NCBI RefSeq assembly: GCF_023256195.1
Contig: NZ_JAGDWX010000030.1
Coordinates: forward strand, 1,778 to 65,777
DNA from: Acidithiobacillus sp.
GTDB lineage: Bacteria > Pseudomonadota > Gammaproteobacteria > Acidithiobacillales > Acidithiobacillaceae
Direction of reading: 5' to 3'
DNA length: 64,000 nucleotides
The notes under the pieces were generated by a model that had not been told where the DNA came from, did not search any database, and saw only the letters and a list, made by a program, of their open reading frames with translations. Positions 8,488-18,401 of this stretch are shown piece by piece; position 1 is the first letter of the stretch, and each line of letters starts with the position of its first letter. The position numbers and the translations under genes are program-made.

Positions 8488-10260
8488 ATGCAGCAGTTCA
8501 ACCGAGCGTTCTTCAAGGATCTGTGGCAGATCATCAAACCCTACTGGTCACGTTCACCGGAGCGCTGGCTGGCACGCTGGGTCTTTGCCCTGATCATCGC
8601 GTTGAACCTCTTCATGGTGTTCATTTCCTACCGCATCACCCAATGGTACGCGGTGTTCTGGAACGCGCTGCAGCATTTTGAGGTGCAGGCGGCCTGGACC
8701 CAGATGGCCATATTTCTGGGTCTGGCGACCCTGTACATCATCGCTGCCGTTTCCCAGACCTTCTTCACTCAGATGCTGGAGATACGCTGGCGGCGCTGGC
8801 TGACCGTGGAATATCTGGACGCCTGGCTCGCCCGTGGCACCTTCTACCACATGCAGGTGCTGGGGGATGGCACGGATAACCCCGATCAACGTATCAGCGA
8901 GGATCTGGCGAGTTTCACCAGCATGACCCTCAACATCGTCATCGGCCTGCTGAGCTCCATCACTACCCTGTTCGCCTTCGTGTTCATGCTCTGGGAACTG
9001 TCGGCCCTGATCACCATTCCCTGGCACGGGCACACCTTCACCATTCCCGGCTATCTGGTCTGGGCGGCTCTGATCTACGCCGTTTTCGGTACCATCGTCA
9101 CGGCCTGGATCGGCAAGCCCCTTATCCAGCTCAACTTCAATCAGGAGCGCTATCAGGCGGACTTTCGTTTCAGCATGATGCGTCTGCGCGAGAACAGCGA
9201 GAGTGTGGCCCTGTATCGCGGCGAGGGTGAAGAACGCCACCACTTCCTGCGTCGCTTCGCCGAGGTCTACGCCAACTACTGGCGCATCATCTGGCGGTCC
9301 ATGCGCCTGAATTGGTGGAGCTCGGGCTATGGTCAGGCGGCCATCATCTTTCCGATCCTGGTCAGTCTGCCCGCCTACTTCGTGAACAAGGCCATCGGCA
9401 TCGGCGGGCTACAGCAGATCGCCTCGGCCTTTGGTCAGGTGCAAGGGGCGCTATCCTTCATTGTCAGTAGTTACAGCAGCTTGGCCAACTGGCATGCGGT
9501 GGTGGATCGTCTGCGTTTCTTCCAGCAGTCCATGGACGAGGTGCACCGCATTCAGGAAAACCACTACCACATCGACCGGCGCGACGGTCCGCACCTGCAG
9601 GTCACTGGGCTCACGGTGCGTCTGCCGAACGGCCGCGAGTTGGTACGGGATCTGGACTTTGAGCTGCATCGGGGCGAGCGGCTTCTGATCATGGGCCCAT
9701 CGGGTGGAGGCAAGAGCACCCTGATTCGTGCCCTGGCCGGCATCTGGCCCTTCGGCGATGGTCGAGTCGCCCTGCCGGCGGGCGACCGGCCGCTGTTCCT
9801 GCCGCAGCGCCCCTACCTGCCCATGGGCACCCTGCGCGACGTTCTGGTCTATCCCTTCGGGATCTCGGCCCCGGACGACGAGCGACTGCGCCAGGCCTTG
9901 CACTTGGTGGGCATGCCGTCTCTGGTGGACCAGTTGGAGGAGGTCAAGCTCTGGTCGCACACCCTGTCCCTGGGCGAACAACAGCGACTTGCCTTTGCCC
10001 GCGTGCTCATCCATCGACCGCCCTGGCTGTTTCTCGACGAGGCCTCGTCGGCCTTGGATGAGCCGGCAGAGGAGGCTCTCTATGGGCTGCTGCTGGAACA
10101 GTTGCCCAGCACAGCTATCGTCAGCGTCGGTCATCGTTCGAGTCTTTTAGTCTTCCATGAGCGCTGTCTGCGGCTGGACGGGCAGGGCGGCTGGACGATA
10201 CGGCCCATCGACACCCCGTCACCCGGCCAAGCCTTGCGCTTGCAGCCTTATCCGGGATAA
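8488..10260 (+). CDS. ABC transporter, fused permease/ATPase (SbmA/BacA-YddA-like)
   Basis: N-terminal membrane domain of the SbmA/BacA type; Walker A GPSGGGKST, signature LSLGEQQR, Walker B LFLDEASSALDE. Confidence 0.88.
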   Translation: MQQFNRAFFKDLWQIIKPYWSRSPERWLARWVFALIIALNLFMVFISYRITQWYAVFWNALQHFEVQAAWTQMAIFLGLATLYIIAAVSQTFFTQMLEIRWRRWLTVEYLDAWLARGTFYHMQVLGDGTDNPDQRISEDLASFTSMTLNIVIGLLSSITTLFAFVFMLWELSALITIPWHGHTFTIPGYLVWAALIYAVFGTIVTAWIGKPLIQLNFNQERYQADFRFSMMRLRENSESVALYRGEGEERHHFLRRFAEVYANYWRIIWRSMRLNWWSSGYGQAAIIFPILVSLPAYFVNKAIGIGGLQQIASAFGQVQGALSFIVSSYSSLANWHAVVDRLRFFQQSMDEVHRIQENHYHIDRRDGPHLQVTGLTVRLPNGRELVRDLDFELHRGERLLIMGPSGGGKSTLIRALAGIWPFGDGRVALPAGDRPLFLPQRPYLPMGTLRDVLVYPFGISAPDDERLRQALHLVGMPSLVDQLEEVKLWSHTLSLGEQQRLAFARVLIHRPPWLFLDEASSALDEPAEEALYGLLLEQLPSTAIVSVGHRSSLLVFHERCLRLDGQGGWTIRPIDTPSPGQALRLQPYPG

Positions 10261-10302
10261 TCCCGTCTATCGTCCGGATCTTGCATTGAGGAGGAATGTA
10301 TC

Positions 10303-10872
10303 GTGGCCATGACCGGTAAGGATCTTCCCTTGGGTAGTCCGCTGCCATCCTTCGAGCTGCCCATCGGTGGCGGTGAGGGACGCTGGCGCAGTGCCGAGGC
10401 GGCGGGCAAGCCGCTGCTGGTGCTTTTCTTGTGCAATCATTGCCCCTACGTGCTGCACATAGCGGAAAAGCTCGGGACGCTGGCCCGCGGCTGGCAGGAG
10501 CAGGGTTTGATGGTGGTGGGCATCAATGCCAACGATCCGGAAACGTATCCCGAGGATGCGCCGGAGCGCATGCCAGCCGAGGCCAAGCGGGCAGGGTATA
10601 CCTTCCCCTACCTCTTCGACGCCGATCAGTCCGTGGCCAAGGCCTTCCACGCTGCGTGCACGCCCGACATCTTTCTCTTCGATGCGGCGGGCAAGCTCTT
10701 TTATCACGGCCAGTTCGACTCCAGCCGACCCAAGAACAACGAACCCGTCACCGGTGCCGATCTGGACCATGCCGTACAGGCACTGTTGCAGCATCGCGCG
10801 CCGCCCAGCAACGTAGCGCCCTGTATGGGCTGCAGCATCAAGTGGCGAGCCGGTAACGCCCCGGCGGACTGA
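10303..10872 (+). CDS. Thioredoxin-family (AhpC/TSA-like redoxin) protein
   Basis: FLCNHCPYVLHI, typical family motif; C-terminal PCMGCSIKW. Confidence 0.85.
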   Translation: MAMTGKDLPLGSPLPSFELPIGGGEGRWRSAEAAGKPLLVLFLCNHCPYVLHIAEKLGTLARGWQEQGLMVVGINANDPETYPEDAPERMPAEAKRAGYTFPYLFDADQSVAKAFHAACTPDIFLFDAAGKLFYHGQFDSSRPKNNEPVTGADLDHAVQALLQHRAPPSNVAPCMGCSIKWRAGNAPAD

Positions 10873-10876
10873 GCCC

Positions 10877-11488
10877 TTGAGTACCGCGGCAGCCCGCGAA
10901 AAACAGCGCATCGGCCAGATTCTCCTGCGCCGAGGCTTCATTTCCGAGGCGCAGCTGGAGCGGGCACTGGCCCGCCAGAATACGACGCACCAGCGCCTTG
11001 GGGCGCTACTCATCGCCGATGGTGTGGTGGCTGAGCAGGATCTCGCCCTGAGTCTCAGCAGCCAGGCACGCGAGATCTTTACCGAGCGCCGTCGTCGTGC
11101 CGCCAAACTGTTGGCGCAGATCGCAGAGAAGCAGCGCGCAGAGCTGGAACGTCAGACCCTGGATTTCATCAACGAATGGCAACAACGGGTGCGCCGCCTG
11201 CAGGATCGGGAGAATGGCGAGCGCAAGCGACGGGAGGCGGCCCTACGACTGGCCATGGATTTCCCCCGCGCCCTCATTGTGGCACAGGAGCGTATCGGCG
11301 AGGCACAGAGACGGGACGATGCCAATCGACTGCGCCGGATTCTGGGCGGTCTGGCAGAGATAGAGCGCAACTTTGCCGCGTTCCGCCAGGCCATGACCGG
11401 CGCCAGCCTCTATCCCCTGTCGGAATGGATCGGCCGCTGGCAGACCTTGGCGGAGTGGGCCAAGGATTTACAGCGGCAGCTCGTGTAA
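10877..11488 (+). CDS. Hypothetical protein with GspE/PilB-N-terminal-like segment and coiled-coil
   Basis: RIGQILLRRGFISEAQLERALARQ...LGALLIADGVVAEQDLALSLSSQ resembles the T2SS GspE N-terminal domain; TTG start right after redoxin gene. Confidence 0.6.
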   Translation: MSTAAAREKQRIGQILLRRGFISEAQLERALARQNTTHQRLGALLIADGVVAEQDLALSLSSQAREIFTERRRRAAKLLAQIAEKQRAELERQTLDFINEWQQRVRRLQDRENGERKRREAALRLAMDFPRALIVAQERIGEAQRRDDANRLRRILGGLAEIERNFAAFRQAMTGASLYPLSEWIGRWQTLAEWAKDLQRQLV

Positions 11489-11532
11489 GAACCAGAACGA
11501 CTGGATTCCGACGGCGACTCGGTCCGCGCTGC

Positions 11533-11748
11533 TCAGTGGAAGAGCGTGCGCAGGAAAAAGGGGCGTCGTGCCCGGAGCCCCAGGTGATGGATCGCGGCGG
11601 AACGCTGCCGCTGCCGACGCAGCTGCAGAAGACGCAACTGCAGATCGCGCTTGATCCGGTGGCGTTCGTGTTCGGCCATAAAAGAGTGATAACTCGGAAA
11701 GTTACGCACCCTGCGCAAGGCGGCCAGGAGTTTGCTGGTGGTGTCCAT
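11533..11748 (-). CDS. Small Arg-rich hypothetical protein
   Basis: 71 aa ORF in an otherwise unassigned interval; no recognisable family. Confidence 0.35.
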   Translation of the reverse strand: MDTTSKLLAALRRVRNFPSYHSFMAEHERHRIKRDLQLRLLQLRRQRQRSAAIHHLGLRARRPFFLRTLFH

Positions 11749-11885
11749 GGCGTGCTCCGAAAAAGGTCTTACAAAGACTTAAGCAATAGGCATGCCAGTT
11801 TCGTAACACGCTGAAAGTGAGAAAGTTTTTATGCCGGTGGGCGTCCTTATTGGCTTTTTTTGTCTCCGGCGCACGACAAGCCCGA

Positions 11886-11907
11886 GAAAAACGGCACTCA
11901 GTGCCGT
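11886..11907 (-). terminator. Rho-independent terminator overlapping the lspA stop codon
   Basis: Minus strand ACGGCAC-TGA-GTGCCGT-TTTTC; the loop is the lspA TGA stop. Confidence 0.7.
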
Positions 11908-12356
11908 CGAAAGGCGTCTATGATCAGCATCACCGCGCCGATACTGATGGCACTGTCGGCGATATTGAAGTAGGGCCAATAGAGGTGCCCCCAGTGGGCA
12001 CCGATGAAATCCACCACGTAACCCAGCCGGATACGGTCGATGAGGTTGCCCATGGCACCACCGAGGATGAGCGCTAGGGCTGTGGCGGTCCAGTGCGAGC
12101 CTGCTTTGAGCCGTCGCAAAATGGCAACAATGACGACAGCAACCGCCACGGCGATGAGGATCAGCAGCCAACGCTGCCAGCCGCCGGCGCCGGCCAGGAA
12201 GCTGAAGGCGGCGCCGGTATTGTGAACCAGGCGCAGATCGAGTAGTCCCGGAATGAGGACGACCCCCTGGCCGACCCGCCAGATGTGACTGAGCCAGAGT
12301 TTGACGCCCTGATCCAGCAGAATGACCGCCACGGACAACCATAGATAACGCAACAT
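11898..12356 (-). CDS. lspA: Lipoprotein signal peptidase (signal peptidase II)
   Basis: Four-TM LspA with catalytic NTGAAFS and GAMGNLIDRIRLGYVVDFI motifs. Confidence 0.95.
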   Translation of the reverse strand: MLRYLWLSVAVILLDQGVKLWLSHIWRVGQGVVLIPGLLDLRLVHNTGAAFSFLAGAGGWQRWLLILIAVAVAVVIVAILRRLKAGSHWTATALALILGGAMGNLIDRIRLGYVVDFIGAHWGHLYWPYFNIADSAISIGAVMLIIDAFRRH

Positions 12357-15169
12357 CAGCAGAACTCCCGGGTCTCGCCCTCGTCACTCAGATTCCGGAT
12401 ACAGCGACCGCAGAGCTCCGGATGCTCGGCGTGCTGTCCGACGTCGGGGCGGCGATGCCAGCAGCGCGCGCACTTGCGGTCCGTGTCCGGCGCTACCGAG
12501 ATCCGCAAGCCCGCGGGCACGCCTTCCTGCACGACCGGTGCGATGTCGACTTCCTGCAACTCGAGGTCGGAGCACAGCAAAAAGAAACGCAGTTCCTGGG
12601 CGAGACCCTGGAGGATCGTAAACCAGTCGCCGTGGGCCTCGATCCGCACCCGCGCATCCAGGCCCGAGCCGATGCTTTTATCGCGACGCAAGGGTTCCAT
12701 CTGGGCGTTGACGGCCTCGCGCAAGGAACGCAGCCGCTGCCAGCGCAGCTCCAGAGCGGCGGCATCCGGGATCTCCGGGAGATCCACGAAGGTGGCCAGG
12801 AGCACGCTCTCGCTCGGCCGTTCCGGCATGTGCTGCCAGATGTCCTCGGCGGTGAAGCTCAGAATGGGCGCCATCCAGCGCACCATGGACTCCAGTATGT
12901 GCTGCAGGACCGTCTGCGCCGAGCGGCGCGCCCGGGAACGGGCCGGCGTGGTGTAGAGGCGATCCTTGAGGACGTCGAGGTAAAGTCCACCCAGATCGAG
13001 GTTGCAGAACTGATGTAGGCCCTGAGCAACTTTGACGAAGTGAAATTCCTGGTAGGCGGCGCGGATTTCCGCCTGTAGCTTGCCCAGACGGGCCAGCATC
13101 CAGCGATCCATCTCCAGCAGTTCGTCGGCGGCCAGGGCGTCGCGACTGGGCAAGAAGTCGTGATTGTTGCCGAGGATGAAACGGGCGGTGTTGCGGATGC
13201 GGCGGTAGCTGTCGCCCAGACGAGCGAGGATGTCCTCGGAGATGGGGATCTCACCTCGGTAGTCCTCCGAAGCCACCCACAGGCGCAGGATGTCGGCGCC
13301 GTAGCGGTCGATGATTTCCTGGGGAGCGATGACATTGCCCAGGGACTTGCTCATCTTGCGTCCCTCGGCATCGACGGTGAAGCCGTGGGTGAGCACCGCC
13401 AGATAGGGCGCGCGACCACGGGAAGCGACGGATTCCAGCAGGGAGGACTGAAACCAGCCGCGATGCTGGTCGGAGCCTTCCAGGTAGAGGTCGGCGGGGC
13501 TACGCAGTTCGGGACGCCGATCGAGGACAAAGGCGTGGGTGGAGCCGGAGTCGAACCAGACGTCGAGGATGTCGGTGACTTTGTCGAACTGGTCGTGGCC
13601 GCATAGAGCGCAGTGCTCGTCGCCCCGGAGAAAATCGCTGTCGGGATGGCGATACCAGGCTTCTACGCCTTCCGCCTCCACCAGGGCCGCGATGCGTTCG
13701 AAGAGGGCGGCGTCGCGCAGGGGTTCACCGCAGCGGCGGCAGGCAAAGAGCGCCACCGGTACCCCCCAGGAACGCTGTCGGGAGATACACCAGTCTGGCC
13801 GCTGGGCGACCATCTGCTGGATACGCTCCCGACCCCATTCGGGGATCCAGCGCGTGGTCTCGATGGCCGCCAGAGCCTGCTGGCGCAGCCCCCCCTCATC
13901 CATGCGGATGAACCATTGCGGTGTGGCGCGAAAGAGCAGGGGGGTCTTGTGCCGCCAGCAATGGGGATAGCTGTGGTGGATTTTTTCCTGGTGGACGAGG
14001 CGGCCCAGTTCGTGCAGCAGTTCCGGTATCCGTACGTTGGCCTCCTGCATGCTCAGCCCGCCCAGCCCTGAGCCGAGATCGGCGCGATAGTGGCCGCTGC
14101 CTAGCACGGGGCTGTCCGTGGGCAGACGATACTGAAGGCCGAGAAGATAGTCGTCGACACCGTGGGCCGGGGCGGTGTGAACGCAACCGGTGCCGGTGTC
14201 CAGGGTCACGTGCTCGCCCAGGACGATGGGTACCTGCCGCTCCTCCCAGGGATGCTGCAGGGTGAGTCCCTCCAGCCGGCGTCCCGTAAAGGTCGCCACG
14301 GTCTCCACCGGCGGTCGGCCGTAACGGGCCAGGGCGAGCTCCGCGAGCTCAGCGGCCAGGATGAACCAACGCCCATGTTCGTGCACCAGCACGTAGGTGT
14401 AATCTGGATGCACGGCCACCGCTTGATTGGCGGGCAGGGTCCAGGGCGTGGTGGTCCAGATGATGACCTCCGGGACGATCTCTGGGGCAAGCTGCAGCCG
14501 CTCTTGCCAGCGTGGCAGATCGGCAGCGAGGAAGGCGACGTCGATGGCCGGATCGTTGCGTTCCTGATATTCCACCTCGGCCTCGGCAAGGGCACTGCCG
14601 CAGTCCACGCACCAGTGCACCGGTTTGGCGCCCCGGTAGACGAAACCCTGGACGGTCAGGCGCCCCAGCTCACGCAGGATGTCGGCCTCGGCTTGATAGT
14701 GCATGGTGAGGTAGGGGTGTTCCCAGTCACCCAGCACGCCGAGACGTTCAAAATCGGTCCGTTGTCCGGCGATCTGACTCTCGGCATAGGCGCGGCAGGC
14801 CTGACGGAAGGCCGCGGCGCTCAATTTTTCGCCAGGGCGTCCGAATTCTTTTTCCACCTGAACCTCGATGGGCAGACCGTGGCAGTCCCAGCCGGGCACG
14901 TAGGGCACCCGCATGCCCTCCAGGAGTCGGCTTTTATTGATGATGTCCTTGAGGATCTTGTTGACGGCGTGACCGATGTGGATCTTGCCGTTGGCGTACG
15001 GCGGACCGTCGTGCAGGATGTAGCTGGGCGCGGTGGCGCGCTCCTTTTGCAAGCGCCCATAGAGATCCATGCCTTGCCAGCGCGCCAGGAATTCCGGTTC
15101 GCGACTGGGGAGTTTTCCCTGCATGGGGAAATCGGTCTGGGGAAGGTTCAGGCTGTTCTTGTAATCCAT
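12356..15169 (-). CDS. ileS: Isoleucyl-tRNA synthetase
   Basis: HIGH-like DGPPYANGKIHIGHA, KMSKS motif, C-terminal zinc site CARCWHRR...CGRC. Confidence 0.97.
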   Translation of the reverse strand: MDYKNSLNLPQTDFPMQGKLPSREPEFLARWQGMDLYGRLQKERATAPSYILHDGPPYANGKIHIGHAVNKILKDIINKSRLLEGMRVPYVPGWDCHGLPIEVQVEKEFGRPGEKLSAAAFRQACRAYAESQIAGQRTDFERLGVLGDWEHPYLTMHYQAEADILRELGRLTVQGFVYRGAKPVHWCVDCGSALAEAEVEYQERNDPAIDVAFLAADLPRWQERLQLAPEIVPEVIIWTTTPWTLPANQAVAVHPDYTYVLVHEHGRWFILAAELAELALARYGRPPVETVATFTGRRLEGLTLQHPWEERQVPIVLGEHVTLDTGTGCVHTAPAHGVDDYLLGLQYRLPTDSPVLGSGHYRADLGSGLGGLSMQEANVRIPELLHELGRLVHQEKIHHSYPHCWRHKTPLLFRATPQWFIRMDEGGLRQQALAAIETTRWIPEWGRERIQQMVAQRPDWCISRQRSWGVPVALFACRRCGEPLRDAALFERIAALVEAEGVEAWYRHPDSDFLRGDEHCALCGHDQFDKVTDILDVWFDSGSTHAFVLDRRPELRSPADLYLEGSDQHRGWFQSSLLESVASRGRAPYLAVLTHGFTVDAEGRKMSKSLGNVIAPQEIIDRYGADILRLWVASEDYRGEIPISEDILARLGDSYRRIRNTARFILGNNHDFLPSRDALAADELLEMDRWMLARLGKLQAEIRAAYQEFHFVKVAQGLHQFCNLDLGGLYLDVLKDRLYTTPARSRARRSAQTVLQHILESMVRWMAPILSFTAEDIWQHMPERPSESVLLATFVDLPEIPDAAALELRWQRLRSLREAVNAQMEPLRRDKSIGSGLDARVRIEAHGDWFTILQGLAQELRFFLLCSDLELQEVDIAPVVQEGVPAGLRISVAPDTDRKCARCWHRRPDVGQHAEHPELCGRCIRNLSDEGETREFC

Positions 15170-16119
15170 GGTTGTCCCAAAGCGTCGGGGTGATCGAGAA
15201 AGTACTGGCGGGTGTTGGCGACATCCTGTGTGATGGCAGCGATGAGCTGGTCCAGCTGATCGTAATGCGCTTCATCCCGCCACTTGTGCAAGAGCTGGAC
15301 CTGTACCATCTGCCCGTAGAGATCTACCGTCACGTCCAGGCAGTGGGCCTCCAGCAGCAGACGCTTGCCGCCCACGGTGGGCCGCAAACCGATACTGACG
15401 GCCGCGGGCCAGGCCTGCTGGTTGGTGCGCAGGATACCGGCAAAGATGCCGCGCAGGGGCGGCGGACGGCGTGCCAGATCGATGTTGGCCGTGGGAAAGC
15501 CAAGTTCGCGACCGAGGCGATCGCCGCCCACTACCCGGCCGCAGATGGCATAGGGTCGGCCCAGCCACTGTGCTGCCTCGTCCATCCGGCCTTGTTGCAG
15601 AAATTGGCGGATCCCGGTGCTGCTGACACGCTCCCCCTGCAGGCAGAATGGGGGCTGCTCCTGGACCCGGAAGCCGAGCTGGCGGCCCATACGCGCCAAG
15701 AGATCAAAATCGCCTCGCCGTCCGGCACCGAAACGAAAATCGTGGCCAACATGGACGCTGTGGGCGGCCAGGCGGCGATGCAGGATCTCGCGGGCGAAGT
15801 CCTCGGCGCTCAAGGCCGCCAGGGCTCCGTCGAAGCGGGCCACGTAGACGGCGTCGGCGCCCGCCTGCCGCAGCGCCACGGTCTTCTCCCGCAGGGAATT
15901 GAGACGTGCGGGCGCCTGCGCTCCCCGGAAAAACTCCCGTGGCAGGGGTTCGAAGGTCAGTACGCTGCGCACGGGCCCCTCCATGGCCGCAATCAGGGCC
16001 TGGTGACCGCGATGCACGCCATCGAAATTGCCGATGGTCACGGCAACGGGGTGCGGCTCAGGGCGGCGCCATCGCAGACGGTGCAGGCGCAAGGCCGAAG
16101 TCTCAGAGGGACCGGACAT
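15148..16119 (-). CDS. ribF: Bifunctional riboflavin kinase/FAD synthetase
   Basis: IGNFDGVHRGH, GRVVGGDRLGRELGFPTANI; ribF-ileS-lspA synteny. Confidence 0.95.
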   Translation of the reverse strand: MSGPSETSALRLHRLRWRRPEPHPVAVTIGNFDGVHRGHQALIAAMEGPVRSVLTFEPLPREFFRGAQAPARLNSLREKTVALRQAGADAVYVARFDGALAALSAEDFAREILHRRLAAHSVHVGHDFRFGAGRRGDFDLLARMGRQLGFRVQEQPPFCLQGERVSSTGIRQFLQQGRMDEAAQWLGRPYAICGRVVGGDRLGRELGFPTANIDLARRPPPLRGIFAGILRTNQQAWPAAVSIGLRPTVGGKRLLLEAHCLDVTVDLYGQMVQVQLLHKWRDEAHYDQLDQLIAAITQDVANTRQYFLDHPDALGQPWITRTA

Positions 16120-16220
16120 GAAAGGCGGTATTCCACGGGCACAAAGTGGCCGCTATCTTAGCCCAAAGCCGTCCATCGTGCATGCTCAGAGCGGATCCTG
16201 TACCCGCGCCGGTTCGCCCG

Positions 16221-16254
16221 CTGTCATCATACTGTCATATTCGCCTGCTATGCT
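16221..16254 (+). promoter_or_regulatory. Pho box and -10 element upstream of pstS
   Basis: CTGTCAT-CATA-CTGTCAT direct repeat (11-bp period) at 16221-16238, then TATGCT -10 hexamer at 16249-16254. Confidence 0.88.
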
Positions 16255-16301
16255 TTCCTCGCTGTACTTCCATAGATAATCGATAGAGAGGGCGTAACAT
16301 T

Positions 16302-17324
16302 ATGAATATCAAAGTAGTTGCTCTGAGCGTGAGTCTGCTTTCCCTGGGTATGGCGGGAGCGGTGCAGGCGGCGGAAAGTTTTTCCGGGTCCGGCAGTACG
16401 GCGATCCAGCCGGTGCTGACCAAGTGGGCCGCCACCTACAAGGAGAATACCGGGGTCGAGATCAACTACGGCGGTGGCGGGTCGGGCCAGGGCATCAAGG
16501 ACATCAAGGCTGGACAGGTGGCCTTCGGTGCCACGGACAAGCCTCTGACCAGTGAGGAACTGCGCAAGGATCACCTGATCCAGTTCCCGGCCATCATCAT
16601 CGGCATCGCCCCCATCGTCAACCTGCCCGGCGTCGAGCCTGGTCAGATGGTGCTGGACGGCAAGGTTCTGGCGGACATCTATCTTGGTAAGATCACCAAG
16701 TGGAACGATCCGGCCATCGTCGCCCTCAACAAGCAGATGAAGCTGCCGGACCTGGACATCACCGTGGTGCATCGCTCCGACGGCTCCGGTACGACCTTCA
16801 ATTTTGCCGACTACCTGTCCAAGGTGAGCCCGGAGTGGAAGCAGAAAGTGGGTGCCGATACCGCCATTTCCTGGCCGGTGGGTACGGGTGGCAAGGGTAA
16901 TCAGGGTGTCGCCTCCTTCGTGCAGAAAATCGTCGGTTCCATCGGTTACGTGGAACAGGCCTACGCGGTGGAGAACAAGCTGGCCTACACCCGCATGATC
17001 AACGCGGCCGGCAAGGTGGTGATGCCGGACATGAAGACTTTCCAGGCGGCGGCTGCCAATGCCAACTACGGCAAGGCCGAAGACTTCTACCTGATCCTGA
17101 CGGATCAGAAGGGCGCGCAGAGCTGGCCTATCACGGCGACCACCTGGGTCATGCTGCGGGACGACGCTCCCAAGGCGACCAACGAGGGCGTCGTGAAGTT
17201 CTTCCGCTGGTCCCTTACCTCCCCCAAGGCACAGCAGGAAGCCGAGCAGCTGGCCTATGTGCCACTGCCCAGCAGCACCGTGAAGCAGATCGAGGGCTAC
17301 TGGAAGAGCAAGCTGGGCCTGTAA
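16302..17324 (+). CDS. pstS: Phosphate ABC transporter substrate-binding protein
   Basis: Signal peptide; FSGSGSTAIQPVLTKW, HRSDGSGTTFNFADYLSKV. Confidence 0.95.
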   Translation: MNIKVVALSVSLLSLGMAGAVQAAESFSGSGSTAIQPVLTKWAATYKENTGVEINYGGGGSGQGIKDIKAGQVAFGATDKPLTSEELRKDHLIQFPAIIIGIAPIVNLPGVEPGQMVLDGKVLADIYLGKITKWNDPAIVALNKQMKLPDLDITVVHRSDGSGTTFNFADYLSKVSPEWKQKVGADTAISWPVGTGGKGNQGVASFVQKIVGSIGYVEQAYAVENKLAYTRMINAAGKVVMPDMKTFQAAAANANYGKAEDFYLILTDQKGAQSWPITATTWVMLRDDAPKATNEGVVKFFRWSLTSPKAQQEAEQLAYVPLPSSTVKQIEGYWKSKLGL

Positions 17325-17444
17325 GGGCGGCGCTTTCTCCCCACCATGCATCCGGCGGCAGACCTTCGCGCGAGCCGCCGGATCTCTGTCTGGGCCGGCG
17401 ACCGGCTTACCGGCGCGGCCCGCTTTCGTGATGGAGTCGCACCC

Positions 17445-18401
17445 ATGCTCGCGTCCAGCTCCGGATCTCCCCGTCCGAGTGTCGGGGATATCTTTTTTCG
17501 CAGTCTTGCAGGCTTTGCCGCCCTGTTCGTCCTGCTCGTGCTCTTTGGCGTTGCCGTCGCGCTCTTATGGCGGTCCCTGCCAGCCTTTCAGCATTTTGGC
17601 TGGTCCTTTCTCTGGACCGGGACCTGGGATCCGGTCCGTGACCTTTTCGGCGGCTGGATCCCCATCGCCGGTACGCTCATCAGCTCGGCCATCGCCCTGC
17701 TCATCGCCGTGCCGCTGGCCTACGGTGTCGCTCTCTTCGTGACCAGCCTGGCACCGGCCTGGCTGGGACGGCCGGTGGGCAGCGCCATCGAGTTGTTGGC
17801 CGCCATCCCCAGCATCATCTACGGGATGTGGGGTCTGTTTGTGTTCGCGCCCCTCTTCGCCAAGGCGGAGCCTTGGATCTCGGCCCACATCGGCACACTG
17901 CCTTATCTCGGTGTCCTCTTTCGCGGTCCGCCCATGGGTATCGGCATGCTCACGGCGGGCCTGATTCTGGCCATCATGGTCCTGCCCTTCATCGCGTCCA
18001 TCATGCGCGATGTCTTTGCGGTGGTGCCACCCATGCTCAAGGAATCGGCCTATGCCCTGGGTGCTACGCCTTGGGAGGTACAACGCCACGTGGTTCTGGC
18101 CTACACCCGCAGCGCCGTTCTTGGCGGCATCTTTCTGGGCCTGGGGCGGGCCCTGGGGGAGACCATGGCGGTGACCTTCGTCATCGGTAATGCCCACCAA
18201 TTGAGCAGCTCCCTGCTGAAGCCCGGGAATTCCATCGCGGCACTTCTGGCCAACGAGTTTGCCGAGGCCTCTTCGCCGCTGTACCAGTCCTCGCTGCTGG
18301 CCCTGGGTTTCATACTCTTCGTCATGACGCTCGTCATCCTGATCCTCGCTCGTCTCTTGCTCTGGCGCCTTGAAACGGCGCAAGGAAAGGCCGGCCTATG
18401 A
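17445..18401 (+). CDS. pstC: Phosphate ABC transporter permease
   Basis: PstC sequence pattern after pstS; likely ATG at 17445 (longer ORF from 17346). Confidence 0.92.
   Translation: MLASSSGSPRPSVGDIFFRSLAGFAALFVLLVLFGVAVALLWRSLPAFQHFGWSFLWTGTWDPVRDLFGGWIPIAGTLISSAIALLIAVPLAYGVALFVTSLAPAWLGRPVGSAIELLAAIPSIIYGMWGLFVFAPLFAKAEPWISAHIGTLPYLGVLFRGPPMGIGMLTAGLILAIMVLPFIASIMRDVFAVVPPMLKESAYALGATPWEVQRHVVLAYTRSAVLGGIFLGLGRALGETMAVTFVIGNAHQLSSSLLKPGNSIAALLANEFAEASSPLYQSSLLALGFILFVMTLVILILARLLLWRLETAQGKAGL

Noticed and set aside
7805-8593. 262-aa plus-strand ORF antisense to the DsrE-like gene
   Set aside because: Val/Asp-rich shadow translation; Tat-DsrE protein on the minus strand is convincing
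10253-10265. Palindrome CGGGAT-A-ATCCCG at the ABC transporter stop
   Set aside because: Short, no T-tract, overlaps the stop codon; probably chance
11766-11781. GTCTT-ACA-AAGAC hairpin with adjacent A-run as a minus-strand terminator
   Set aside because: Only a 5-bp, AT-rich stem; too weak to call
16120-16301. Possible small RNA between ribF and pstS
   Set aside because: Interval is adequately explained by the divergent promoter region and Pho box; no structured element recognised
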